In this document: positions 35,841 through 45,818 of the stretch, piece after piece
Layout of the letters: every line of letters starts with the position of its first letter
Numbering within the stretch: the first letter of the stretch is position 1
From: JACNKV01 sp964388155
GTDB taxonomy: Bacteria; Fidelibacterota; Marinisomatia; Marinisomatales; JACNKV01
Direction of reading: 5' to 3'
NCBI GenBank assembly: GCA_964388155.1
Contig: CAYLYH010000010.1
Coordinates: 7,689 to 71,688, forward strand
DNA: 64,000 bases
Notes under the pieces: generated by a model
Seen by the model: the letters and a program-made list of their open reading frames with translations, nothing else
What the model was told of the DNA's origin: nothing
The model's database searches: none
Made by a program: the position numbers and the translations under genes

Positions 35841-36624
35841 TATAAAAAAAACAACATGGATTATTGCACTCGGTTTTGGGTTTTTTATCTTTTCGTGTGT
35901 GGGACCGCCGGAGGCACAACATGGGTTGGTGGAAAATTATCCGGTGGTTGTGAATGCAGACTCTGTATTTACATTTGCGGTTAGAGGAGAGGGCTATTCC
36001 TTTGAAGAAACCTATGATTTAAATTTAAAATTATCCAACGGAATGAAAATCACTTCTGTCATAATTGTTGAGGATTATACCGGCAGTATACAGGACACAT
36101 CTCAAATATGGCTTATGAATACAAATGATGCTGTTCAGCAATCGTGGATAATTAATAAGAAACAAATACATATTGAACAACGTACCGTGGATTCTGTGTA
36201 TTATTTTCCTGAAAAGATTATGGTGAAAGGAAACCAATTTAGTGGTGTATTAGAGTTTACGCTTACGGCAGAATCTTCTTCAGGCACCATCGAAGAGAAT
36301 GTTCCTGCCGTGATTACCACAGAATCAATCTTCTCGTTTTCTCTGAAAGCAAATCAATTTTCTTTTGAACGATTTTATCCGCTTAGCATAGAATATGTAG
36401 ACCTCACATCTATTACACTAACCGACTGGATTGACTTTGGTGAAGACACAACATTTGTCACGTTATATTCTGCAGATACGACTGAGATTACCTCCTACGA
36501 ACTGCTTGGAAACACGCAGATAACAGAAGAAACACTGATCGACTCTTTGTTACAACCAAAATTTATTATGATTAACGGACAAAATCTAACCGGCGTGTTA
36601 GATGTCTTTTTAATGAAAAACTAA
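35830..36624 (+). CDS. lipoprotein made of two diverged repeats, function unknown
   Basis: 264 residues. A lipobox (FFIFSC, Cys23) indicates a lipid anchor. The mature protein consists of two diverged copies of a roughly 105-residue unit, about 38-146 and 159-262. Each opens with a (P)(A/V)V..(D/E)S(V/I)F(T/S)F segment followed by (Y/F)SFE and closes with a KIMVKGNQFSGVLEF- or FIMINGQNLTGVLDV-type strand, so it looks like a tandem beta-sandwich. No known domain was recognised. The TTG start overlaps the last 11 bases of rmuC. Confidence 0.78.
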   Translation: MKISIKKTTWIIALGFGFFIFSCVGPPEAQHGLVENYPVVVNADSVFTFAVRGEGYSFEETYDLNLKLSNGMKITSVIIVEDYTGSIQDTSQIWLMNTNDAVQQSWIINKKQIHIEQRTVDSVYYFPEKIMVKGNQFSGVLEFTLTAESSSGTIEENVPAVITTESIFSFSLKANQFSFERFYPLSIEYVDLTSITLTDWIDFGEDTTFVTLYSADTTEITSYELLGNTQITEETLIDSLLQPKFIMINGQNLTGVLDVFLMKN

Positions 36625-36697
36625 AATATTTTACTTAGACAATCCTCAGATGAATACTGTCTTTCGGTTGTTAACGTTTCACAGGTAACTTTAATCC

Positions 36698-38500
36698 ATG
36701 TCTACAGACTTAATACGCAACTTTTGTATCATTGCACACATCGATCACGGAAAATCGACTTTAGCCGATCGATTGCTTGAGGAAACGCATACTCTTTCTT
36801 CCAAAGTGATGAAAGCCCAAGTGTTGGACAGCATGGATTTGGAGAGAGAACGCGGGATTACCATTAAAAGCCATCCAATCCAAATGAAGTATCTTCATCA
36901 TGATAAACAGCAATACACGTTAAATTTAATCGATACACCGGGTCATGTAGACTTTTCCTATGAAGTTTCTCGTTCTTTAGCCGCATGTGAGGGTGCATTA
37001 CTGCTTGTGGATGCCGCTCAAGGTGTCGAAGCGCAAACCGTCAGCAATACGTATCTTGCCATGGAGAATGAACTCGTCTTGATTCCGGTCATTAATAAAA
37101 TTGATCTTCCGGCGTCCCGAATTGAGGAGGTTACAGATCAAATTATTGAGTTAATTGGCTGTGATAAGGAGGAAATTATCCATGTAAGTGCGAAGACCGG
37201 TGACGGAATTCATGATATTTTTAATGCTGTCGTGAATGAGATTCCACCTCCTGCAGACAAGAGTGATGAACCAACCCGTGCGCTGATTTTTGATTCTATG
37301 TATGATAATTACCGTGGTGCGATTCCGTATGTTCGGGTATTTGACGGTGTACTCAAACCGGGAATGACAGCTGAATTCTTTTCGCATGGTATCACATACG
37401 ACATTACCGAAGTTGGGCATTTTATCATGAAGCAGGTTCCGGCGAAAGAACTTCGCTCAGGTGATGTGGGGTATGTCATAGCAAACATTCGGGACATGGA
37501 GCATATTGAGCCGGGAGATACGCTTACGGTAAAGCAGAATAAGGCGGAAGAACGCCTTCCGGGATACAAAAAAATTAAGCCGATGGTGTTTTCAGGACTT
37601 TATCCTGCCGATGCCGATGATTATGAACAGCTACGAATGGCATTAGATAAATTGAAATTGAACGATGCCTCATTAAACTATGAGCCGGAAACGAGCGAAG
37701 CACTTGGTTTTGGGTTCCGTGCGGGGTTTTTAGGTCTTTTGCACATGGAAATCGTTCAAGAGCGGCTGGAACGTGAATTCAATCTTGATTTGGTTACGAC
37801 TACACCGAACGTTCGTTACAAAATATTAAAGCAAGATGGAATAACCATCGAAGTGGATACACCCGCAAAAATGCCTTCACCCGGGGAAATTCGTGAAATT
37901 CTTGAACCGATTGTTACCGCAGAGATTATTACCCCCAGCGAATATATCGGGAACATCATGACTCTCTGTCAAAAAAAACGTGGTCAGTACAAAACCACGC
38001 ATTATCTGTCAGCGGATAAAGCCCAGCTACATTACGAATTGCCATTAGCAGAAATTATTTTTGATTTTTATGATAAACTGAAATCCTCTACGCGCGGATA
38101 TGCATCGTTTGATTATACAATCTCAGAATTCCGTGCCGGAACATTAAAAAAATTGGATATTTTAATCCACGGAGAACCTGTTGATGCGCTTTCTACTATT
38201 TGCCACGCGGATGATGCGTATCATCGTGGGGTTGCCTTATGCAGTAAGCTGAAAGAATTAATCCCGAGACAGATGTTTGAAGTAGCAATTCAGGCGACTC
38301 TCGGAACCCGTATCATCGCAAGGACAACTGTTCGGGCGTTAAAAAAGAACGTTACCGCAAAATGCTACGGCGGAGATATCAGTAGGAAACGAAAATTGTG
38401 GGAAAAACAAAAAGCCGGAAAACGCCGAATGAAAATGATCGGTAAAGTTGAAGTCCCGCAGGAAGCACTTCTTGCCGTTTTACAACTCGGTGATGACTGA
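36698..38500 (+). CDS. lepA: elongation factor 4 (LepA)
   Basis: Ribosome-bound GTPase that back-translocates or aids 30S biogenesis. 600 residues. G1 AHIDHGKST is near 13-21, DTPGH and NKID follow, and the LepA-specific C-terminal domain ends with GGDISRKRKLWEKQKAGKRR. No Shine-Dalgarno is obvious. It is preceded by a 73-base AT-rich gap. Confidence 0.98.
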   Translation: MSTDLIRNFCIIAHIDHGKSTLADRLLEETHTLSSKVMKAQVLDSMDLERERGITIKSHPIQMKYLHHDKQQYTLNLIDTPGHVDFSYEVSRSLAACEGALLLVDAAQGVEAQTVSNTYLAMENELVLIPVINKIDLPASRIEEVTDQIIELIGCDKEEIIHVSAKTGDGIHDIFNAVVNEIPPPADKSDEPTRALIFDSMYDNYRGAIPYVRVFDGVLKPGMTAEFFSHGITYDITEVGHFIMKQVPAKELRSGDVGYVIANIRDMEHIEPGDTLTVKQNKAEERLPGYKKIKPMVFSGLYPADADDYEQLRMALDKLKLNDASLNYEPETSEALGFGFRAGFLGLLHMEIVQERLEREFNLDLVTTTPNVRYKILKQDGITIEVDTPAKMPSPGEIREILEPIVTAEIITPSEYIGNIMTLCQKKRGQYKTTHYLSADKAQLHYELPLAEIIFDFYDKLKSSTRGYASFDYTISEFRAGTLKKLDILIHGEPVDALSTICHADDAYHRGVALCSKLKELIPRQMFEVAIQATLGTRIIARTTVRALKKNVTAKCYGGDISRKRKLWEKQKAGKRRMKMIGKVEVPQEALLAVLQLGDD

Positions 38501-38510
38501 TAAGGACTTG

Positions 38511-38524
38511 TCCGCCCTGGCGGA
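38511..38524. repeat. GC-rich palindrome (intergenic repeat family)
   Basis: TCCGCC and GGCGGA arms separated by CT, 10 bases after the lepA stop, followed by GGATTAGGATTAGGATAAGG. It resembles the GC-rich palindromes seen downstream of other genes in this window (near 49123, 51922, 59916 and 62820). No T-run follows. Confidence 0.55.
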
Positions 38525-38554
38525 TTAGGATTAGGATAAGGAAAGGATTACGAT

Positions 38555-39928
38555 TTGGGAAACAGAAGAGATGAAAGAAATGTTTCGGGTGGAAATTGCT
38601 TTCTCCCCATCTCCATGCTTATCACATTTACCGTTTTACTTTTTACATTTTCCATGTTTACGGCTTGCCCAGACCCGCCGACAGAACATACAGAACACAC
38701 TGACACGCAGACCACAACCATTACATTAGAAGAAGTTGAAACGGGAGTTACCGGCACAAAACTTAACGTAGCCGTTGAGGATTCTGCAAACGGCTGGACG
38801 TTTGAACTAACAAGAAACGATTCAGTGGTACTAACTCAAACGGTTTACCAAAAAGATACATTGATAATGGATAACGGGTTAACCCCAACCACCACCTACA
38901 ACTACAAAGCCTATTGGTTGGATGGATTAGTCAGAAAAGACTCAAGTAAATTTGTTACTGTAACAACAGGCGATACTACTTCACACAACTTTATCTGGGA
39001 GATTGATACACTTGGAGAATACGGCAGCTACCTGAACGATGTGGCGATTGTAAATGAGAATGATATTTGGGTTGTGGGGAATATTGAAACGGATACAGCT
39101 ACCTATAACGCCGCTCACTGGGATGGGAATGAGTGGGAATTAAAACAATTCATATATTCACCATCTGGCATTGTTCATGCCGGAGGTTCCATTCAAGTAT
39201 TCGATGAGAATAATATTATTATTGTTGCCGGGACAATATTTACCTGGGATGGAATTGTATGGGAAGAATGGAACATTGAAGTAGGAACTTTTCCAGGGGG
39301 GATCAACGCCATCTGGGGCACATCTTCAGACAATATGTATTTCGTGGGGTATGGCGGTAGCATTGTTCATTACGGCGGAACCTCATTTGAATTGATGGAG
39401 AGCGGGACGGATGTGAATCTGAAGGATATAGACGGAACAGAAGACGGCGAATATTTGTTTGCTGTTGGTCGGGATAATAATTACCCGTCAGTATCAACAG
39501 CTTTAATGTATTCTAATGGTTCTTGGGAAACGATATATTTAGATATGTATCACATTGAAGGAGAATATGGTTGGATGTATGGGGTTGGCGTATTAGCTGA
39601 TACTGTCTGGTTCAGTACAGGAACCGGAATATGGAAGTATAATTATATAACAAATACATCCATCTTTATTCACGAATCTATCTGTAATCTTGATCATGGT
39701 GCGTTTAAACATGTACGTATTCAATCTGCTAATGATATATTTATTGGTGGTGCCGGGTTTATGTATAACCATTATAACGGGGCTTCATTTTACAAAGGTT
39801 TAGACATTTACAATATGTTTCCATCGCGTGCGTGTTATGGGTCTGATTATAACGGAAATATCGCAATGATGGTTGGGCATATGTATGGGTATAATCATGC
39901 GATGATAGCAAGAGGTTATCATCAATAA
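38555..39928 (+). CDS. lipoprotein with FN3-like and beta-propeller-like region
   Basis: 457 residues. A charged N-terminus and long hydrophobic segment end in a lipobox (SMFTAC, Cys38). Residues ~55-130 look like a fibronectin III-type domain (TPTTTYNYKAYWLDGL). From 145 on, repeated blades of the form (N)DIW.VG..., W(D)G..W, IWGTSSDNMYFVGYGGSI and ANDIFIGGAGF suggest a beta propeller. Such proteins are common and uncharacterised in FCB genomes, sometimes mislabelled glucosyltransferases. A TTG start at 38555 follows AAGGAAAGG; the ATG at 38615 is possible but loses the positive charges. Confidence 0.75.
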   Translation: MGNRRDERNVSGGNCFLPISMLITFTVLLFTFSMFTACPDPPTEHTEHTDTQTTTITLEEVETGVTGTKLNVAVEDSANGWTFELTRNDSVVLTQTVYQKDTLIMDNGLTPTTTYNYKAYWLDGLVRKDSSKFVTVTTGDTTSHNFIWEIDTLGEYGSYLNDVAIVNENDIWVVGNIETDTATYNAAHWDGNEWELKQFIYSPSGIVHAGGSIQVFDENNIIIVAGTIFTWDGIVWEEWNIEVGTFPGGINAIWGTSSDNMYFVGYGGSIVHYGGTSFELMESGTDVNLKDIDGTEDGEYLFAVGRDNNYPSVSTALMYSNGSWETIYLDMYHIEGEYGWMYGVGVLADTVWFSTGTGIWKYNYITNTSIFIHESICNLDHGAFKHVRIQSANDIFIGGAGFMYNHYNGASFYKGLDIYNMFPSRACYGSDYNGNIAMMVGHMYGYNHAMIARGYHQ

Positions 39929-39959
39929 CAAAACAAAAAAGGAGAAAAAGATTAAGAGC

Positions 39960-42900
39960 ATGATAATGTTAATCATATTAATTGGAAGTATTGCTATCTC
40001 ACAGACCTATGATGAGTCTTTTCCTGAACAATGGGGACACGAAAACACAGAAGATAATATTGGAACACTAGATTGTGATATAGACGTAGAGATGGCTTGG
40101 TCTATTTCACGTGGAAATGGCGTAACCATAGCGATTATTGATAACGGAATTGACATAGAACATCCGGAATTTGCAGGGCGAATTTTGCAGGGATATAATT
40201 TTATCTATGCGAATGACGATGATGACAATACGGATTATACTGACACAAGCCCAATACCTCAAGGCAGTGTTTGTAATTATCCCACAAGCCATGGAACAAA
40301 TGTTGCCGGAATAGCAGTAGCGGCAAGAAATAATCTAAAAGCAGACGGGAGTGGTTATGAAGGTATTGCAGGAGTTGCTTGTGAAGCGAATATACTTCCT
40401 GTTGTAATTTGCCCAGGATGATATTGTAGCGAAATAGAGCATCTGGATGATGCCATAGATTGGGCAGTTGCAAATGGAGCAGACATTATTAATATGTCTC
40501 TAAGTATGGATTATAGTGAATTAAGTACCGGGTATAAAAATGATCTTGAGGACGCATTAGATAATGCTTATGAACATGGGGTTGTTGTTTTTGCACCATC
40601 AGGGAATGGTGATAATGTTGAAGTAGTAGATTATCCTGCTTCTTATGAAACAGTTATTGCTGTTGGAGCATTGTCTCCTTGCAATGAAAGAAAATCTGCT
40701 TCTTCATGCGATAATTCTGAAAACTGGAGTAGTACTTACGGACAAAATTTAGATTTTTTGGCTCCGGGTGTTTTGATTAAAACCACTAGATTAAACGACT
40801 ACGACGTATTTAATGGTACGTCAGCTGCAACTCCTCATGCTGCAGGTGTCGCAGCGTTAATGCTTTCAATTAATCCTGATTTAACACCGGATAACATCCG
40901 ACATATCTTGCAGTTGACTGCCGTTGATCTTGCACCAAATGGTGGCCTTGGAGATGACGGATTTGATATTTATACAGGATATGGAAGAATTAATGCATAT
41001 TCTGCTGTTCAGTATGTATTAGACAGTGAACCGGCGATTTTGTCAAATATAAAGGTAAATGGAGATTTATTAGATGGTACATTGTCATTGAAAGATATAT
41101 CAAGAAATTATGTTTTTAATTTTGAATCTATTGAAGAGAAAAGTGAGTATATAATTCTAAATGAGAATTATACAGCAGAGACCCTTGAAAGAGAAGGAAT
41201 TGACGGGTTGGCTCATAATCGGTGGAATTCTGCTGAAAATTACAAGTTTATTTGGGATAATTTTGAAATGGAAGATGAGTATGTAGTTGATGGTATCGAA
41301 GCAACTTATAAACCACAGGAAGAAGTAACCATCGCAACAGAATATCCGGTTACTTGCACAATCCGGGACCCTTGGCATGTAGGCAGTAACGGTTCTCAAT
41401 CCGGGGAAGACTGGGTAGACACCGACGGCACCTACAGCGTCTTCCTGAATCAGGAACAAACACCACAGAACCCAAATGCACCAATCTACTCCCTCCGTGC
41501 GCCACAACTATATGCCACGACAGAGGGGATATTTGAGTTTCATCATTGGATGGGAACTGAGGTGACCTTTGAAGAGAGTACTTCTCACCAAACCAAGGTG
41601 GTCTTTCATACAGATAATGCACACGTAGAGCCGGTTTATTCAGTCGTCCCGTTTGATTTTCAGGGTTTGGATATTGCGTGTGAGCTCACCATCCCCGCCG
41701 GGGCAGCCTATGAGATGAACACAGGGTTCACCTTCAGAATCCAAGACGGAGGACATCTGACAATTGCCGGCACACCGGAATCACCCGTTATGCTTAAAGG
41801 TTCCTGGGCAGGAATTGATGTAGAAGAAGGACAGGTCAATACATTAACGGTTCAGAATGCCGTGATTGCCGGAGCGGAGATTGGTGTAAGATATGCTTCT
41901 GATGCTGCTGTCAGTATCAATCCGTTTACGCATGTAACCTTTGTTAATAATGATGTTGCCGTGAAAATTGAAGATTCTTTTATGGATTTTCCTGAAATCG
42001 TCAATTGCGTGTTTGTAAATAATGGAGTTGCCCTTGATTTAGATCTTGATGAGTGTCGTATTGCACGGCAACCCCCACCGGATGAAGATGATGATCCCAC
42101 GTGTTGGTTAACGATTCATCACAGTCTGTTTTACTTGAATGGTACCGATATAGAAGACCATAGTCAAACCGGCTATTATACTATCAACAATCTTATAACA
42201 GAACAATCTCCACTTTTTGTTGATGCCCCCAATGGCGACTATCATCTTCAACCCAATTCTCCCTGCATTGATGCCGGTGACCCTGAATCACCCTTTGATC
42301 CTGACGGTACCATTGCGGATATCGGTACCTATTACTATCAGATATTAGAAACAACCACCCTTTCAATCTCCGGGAATGTCGGCGATCACCCGACCTTAAG
42401 TTGGACATTCGATCCCATCGGCAATTATGACACGCATGAGATCTGGCGGCAATTTGTCGGGGCACACCCAACCACGGTGTTCATAGATGCATCACACACA
42501 GGGTCATGGACAGATACGGACTTTGTCATATCACGCATCGATGAAGAGGAAGACGGCAGACGCAGGATTAATGTAATAAAATCCGTTCCAAGTCATACCG
42601 GCTTTAACCAGCGTGTAAACTATGAAGTAAGCGCCAAAGACTTAGGCGGGCATCAATCCGATTTCTCAAACCAAGTGCATACATACAGAAGTGTCCCCGG
42701 ACCCATTTACAAAGACACTGACCACGCGACCATGCTCCCTACTGAGTTTGCATTAAGACAAAACTACCCCAATCCGTTTAATCCAATTACAACGATCGTG
42801 TATGATGTTCCGAAAGAAAGCCACATAACCTTAACCATCTATGATTTGATGGGCAGAGTGGTGAACAAATTGGTAAATGATAGAATCAACGTAGGTACCC

Positions 42901-43019
42901 ATCACATCATTTGGAACGGGACAGACACCCACGGAAAGCCGGTGGCGTCAGGGATGTACTTGTATCAATTGAAAACCGATAATTTCATAAAAACAAAGAA
43001 GCTTGTGTTGTTGAATTAA
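39960..43019 (+). pseudogene. type IX-secreted subtilisin-like protease (S8) interrupted by an in-frame TGA
   Basis: A single reading frame of 1020 codons carries a complete exported subtilase except for a TGA at codon 154 (40419-40421). Before it: a signal peptide, the catalytic Asp61 (AIIDNGIDIEHPEF) and His111 (SHGTNVAGIA). After it: Asn216 of APSGNGDN and Ser288 of FNGTSAATPHAAGVAAL. Then come a parallel beta-helix-like region (LTIAGTPESPVMLKGS, SPCIDAGDP) and a C-terminal Por sorting domain with NYPNPFNP and a FlgD-like Ig fold. Codon phase is unchanged across the stop. A recent nonsense mutation, a sequence error (for example TGG read as TGA) or recoding are possible. The start may be ATG 39960 or an ATT at 39951. 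Confidence 0.85.
40419..40453 (+). other. in-frame TGA followed by a short hairpin in the subtilase gene
   Basis: TGA at 40419-40421 is followed by a 5-bp perfect stem, GCATC (40439-40443) and GATGC (40449-40453), with loop TGGAT. The loop begins 23 bases after the TGA, a distance in the range of bacterial SECIS elements. The stem is short, and no reason for selenocysteine in this protease is known, so the hairpin is probably incidental. TGA is used as a normal stop in many genes here (fusA-upstream rpsG, rplE, rplO, secY partners). Confidence 0.3.
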
Positions 43020-43028
43020 AAAAATAAA

Positions 43029-45749
43029 ATGACGTCAAAAAAATCACACCGAAAACGACTTTTCCTCATTGACGGTTATGCTATGTTGTACCGGTCGCAT
43101 TTTGCCTTGATTCGGAATCCGCTCATTACCAGTTACGGATTGCATACAAGTGCGTTGTTCGGGTTTATGAATCAATTGTTAAAGCTGGTTCAAAAAGAAC
43201 AGCCGGATTACATCGCAGCCGTATTTGATTCCAAGGAGAAAACCTTCCGGCACGATAAATACCCTGAATATAAAGCCACGCGGGAGAAAATGCCGGATGA
43301 ACTGAAAGAGCAGCTACCTCATCTGTGGAAATTAATGAATGCCACGCAAATTGTCTCACTCTCCAAACCCGGATTTGAAGCAGACGATATTATCGGAACG
43401 TTAGCTAAGCAAAGTGCATCACACGATTTGGATGTGTATATTGTCAGCGGGGACAAAGATTTTATGCAGCTGGTGAATGACCATGTATTTTTATATGCCC
43501 CAAGAACCTGGAATAAAGATTTGACAATCTACGACCGAGAAAAAGTCATTGAAAAATGGGGTGTTCCACCGGAAAAAATAATTGATTTACTTGGACTGAT
43601 GGGTGATTCCTCGGATAATATTCCGGGTGTTCGCGGTGTTGGGGAAAAGTCTGCTGTAAAACTCATCAAGGAATTTGGGTCGTTGGAATCATCGTTGGAA
43701 AATGCGGAAAGAGTTGGAAACAAACGCGTCAGAAACGGACTACTGGAATACCGTGATAACGCCATATTGAGTAAAGAATTAGTGACCATCGACACGAATG
43801 TTGAACTGGATGCATCCATCCCGGAAATGGAACGAACGGCAATGAATATAGAAGCTTTAGATGCTCTATTCACTGAGTTTGAATTCTCCGGTTTAAAACG
43901 GCAATTACCCTCGTTGACTGATACGAAAAAACCAACGATATCCCAGCCGAAAAAAGTCTATAAAATTCTGAAAACAAAGGGAGATGTTCAAGCATATTTT
44001 AAGCAGTTAACTCAGGGTGAGATACTCTCAGTTGATTTGGAAACCACTTCGGTTGATTCCATGCGGGCGGAGATAGTCGGATTTTGTTTTTCGGTAAAAG
44101 AAGATGAAGGTATGTACATCCCGGTGATGCATAAAGACAAAACGGAAACCTATTTTGGAGAAGATGAAACGGAAGCGGTACTATCCATCCTAAAACCGAT
44201 ATTAGAAGATACGGCGATACCGAAAACCGGTCAAAATATTAAGTACGATGCGCTCATTCTCAACCGATACGGCATACAGATAAGTGGCATTGCATTTGAT
44301 ACGATGATTGCGTCACACATGGTTAATCCTGACGCGGGATCGCGTAAATTAGATGTGTTGGCGATGGAAAATCTGAACTATCAAATGGTCCCGATTGAGG
44401 AGTTGATTGGGAAGGGGAAAGGTCAGATTACCATGGCTGAAGTTCCGTTGGATAAAGCAGCGTTTTACGGGGCGGAAGATGCAGATATTACACGGCAATT
44501 AACGTCGATTTTTCAAAAGAAGCTGGAAGAACAATCGCTTCACAAATATTTTACGGATGTTGAATTGCCGTTGATAGATGTCTTAGTCAATATGGAACAC
44601 AACGGAGTGTATGTGGACAAACGTGTGTTGGAGGTGATGTCCTATGATTTAGGAAAAACCCTTCATGGACTTACATCCTCTATTGTGAAAGAAGCCGGGA
44701 CAGAATTCAACATGAATTCTACTCAGCAATTGGCAAATATTATGTTCGATATTTTATGCTTACCGAAGATACGAAAACGTTCTACGGCTGTGGAAGTCCT
44801 TGAGCAATTAAAGGACATGCACCCGCTTCCAAAATTGATATTAGAATATCGAAAATTATATAAACTCAAACATACTTATTTGGATCCATTAAAGGATACA
44901 ATTCACCCAGAGACCGGAAGAATCCATACGTCATTTAACCAAACTGTCGCTGCCACCGGACGGCTCTCTAGCAGTCGGCCAAATTTCCAAAATATACCAA
45001 TCCGTACAGAAATAGGGAAGGAAATACGAAAAGCATTTACTTCTCAAAATAAAGGGTGGAAGATATTATCAGCGGATTACTCTCAAATAGAATTGAGAAT
45101 TATGGCACATTTGAGTCAAGATTCCGGGTTAATCCAAGCATTTGAGGATGGAGAGGATGTCCATTCACGTACAGCAAGTTTAGTTTTTGGTGTTCCGATT
45201 GAGGAAATATTACCCGAGATGCGCCGAACAGCTAAAATTGTGAATTTCGGGATAATGTATGGTGCGGGACCGTATCGTTTGAGTCAGGAACTTGGAATTC
45301 CACGGTCGGAGTCTAAAGCCATTATTGATGCTTATTTCAGAAAGTACAGCGGGATTCAAAATTATATCGACAAGACATTAGAAAAAGCCAGAACAGATAA
45401 ATATGTGGAGACGATGCTGGGTCGGCGGCGACCCGTGTGGAACGCAGACAGTGACAACAGAAATCTTAGAGAAGCAGCGGAAAGAATGGCAATTAATATG
45501 CCAATACAAGGAACCGCTGCCGAGATGATTAAACTTGCCATGATTCATATTCATAAGGATCTTATGAAACATGAGTTGAAAACAAAAATGATTTTGCAAA
45601 TCCATGATGAATTAATTTTTGAAGTTCCCGAAGAAGAAATTGAAGCTGTAAAAACTCTTGTGCTAAAAAAGATGGAAGAGGCATTCCCGTTAAGTGTCCC
45701 GATAGTTGTAGATTGCGGAATCGGAAATTCATGGTTTGAAGCGCATTAA
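43029..45749 (+). CDS. polA: DNA polymerase I
   Basis: 906 residues with all three activities predicted. 5'-3' exonuclease: residues 1-~290. 3'-5' exonuclease: VDLETTS near 335, GQNIKYDALIL and YGAEDADITRQL supply all acidic residues, so proofreading should be active. Polymerase: motif A DYSQIELR near 683, O-helix RRTAKIVNFGIMYG near 735, motif C IHDELIFEVP near 858. Starts 9 bases after the subtilase stop. Confidence 0.98.
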   Translation: MTSKKSHRKRLFLIDGYAMLYRSHFALIRNPLITSYGLHTSALFGFMNQLLKLVQKEQPDYIAAVFDSKEKTFRHDKYPEYKATREKMPDELKEQLPHLWKLMNATQIVSLSKPGFEADDIIGTLAKQSASHDLDVYIVSGDKDFMQLVNDHVFLYAPRTWNKDLTIYDREKVIEKWGVPPEKIIDLLGLMGDSSDNIPGVRGVGEKSAVKLIKEFGSLESSLENAERVGNKRVRNGLLEYRDNAILSKELVTIDTNVELDASIPEMERTAMNIEALDALFTEFEFSGLKRQLPSLTDTKKPTISQPKKVYKILKTKGDVQAYFKQLTQGEILSVDLETTSVDSMRAEIVGFCFSVKEDEGMYIPVMHKDKTETYFGEDETEAVLSILKPILEDTAIPKTGQNIKYDALILNRYGIQISGIAFDTMIASHMVNPDAGSRKLDVLAMENLNYQMVPIEELIGKGKGQITMAEVPLDKAAFYGAEDADITRQLTSIFQKKLEEQSLHKYFTDVELPLIDVLVNMEHNGVYVDKRVLEVMSYDLGKTLHGLTSSIVKEAGTEFNMNSTQQLANIMFDILCLPKIRKRSTAVEVLEQLKDMHPLPKLILEYRKLYKLKHTYLDPLKDTIHPETGRIHTSFNQTVAATGRLSSSRPNFQNIPIRTEIGKEIRKAFTSQNKGWKILSADYSQIELRIMAHLSQDSGLIQAFEDGEDVHSRTASLVFGVPIEEILPEMRRTAKIVNFGIMYGAGPYRLSQELGIPRSESKAIIDAYFRKYSGIQNYIDKTLEKARTDKYVETMLGRRRPVWNADSDNRNLREAAERMAINMPIQGTAAEMIKLAMIHIHKDLMKHELKTKMILQIHDELIFEVPEEEIEAVKTLVLKKMEEAFPLSVPIVVDCGIGNSWFEAH

Positions 45750-45818
45750 CGTAAAACGTAAAACGTAAAATGGACAATTGACAATGCACCAATTACCAGT
45801 AACAAATAACCAAAACAA
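45750..45818 (+). repeat. intergenic tandem repeat after polA
   Basis: Three perfect tandem copies of CGTAAAA (45750-45770) immediately after the polA stop. They are followed by CAATTGACAATG and an A/C-rich stretch (ACCAATTACCAGTAACAAAT) that resembles the simple repeats before the symporter gene. Confidence 0.65.

Noticed and set aside
40419..40453. Selenocysteine insertion at the subtilase TGA
   Set aside because: The hairpin has only 5 bp, the loop lacks clear SECIS features, and no selenoprotein role is known for this family; kept only as a check.
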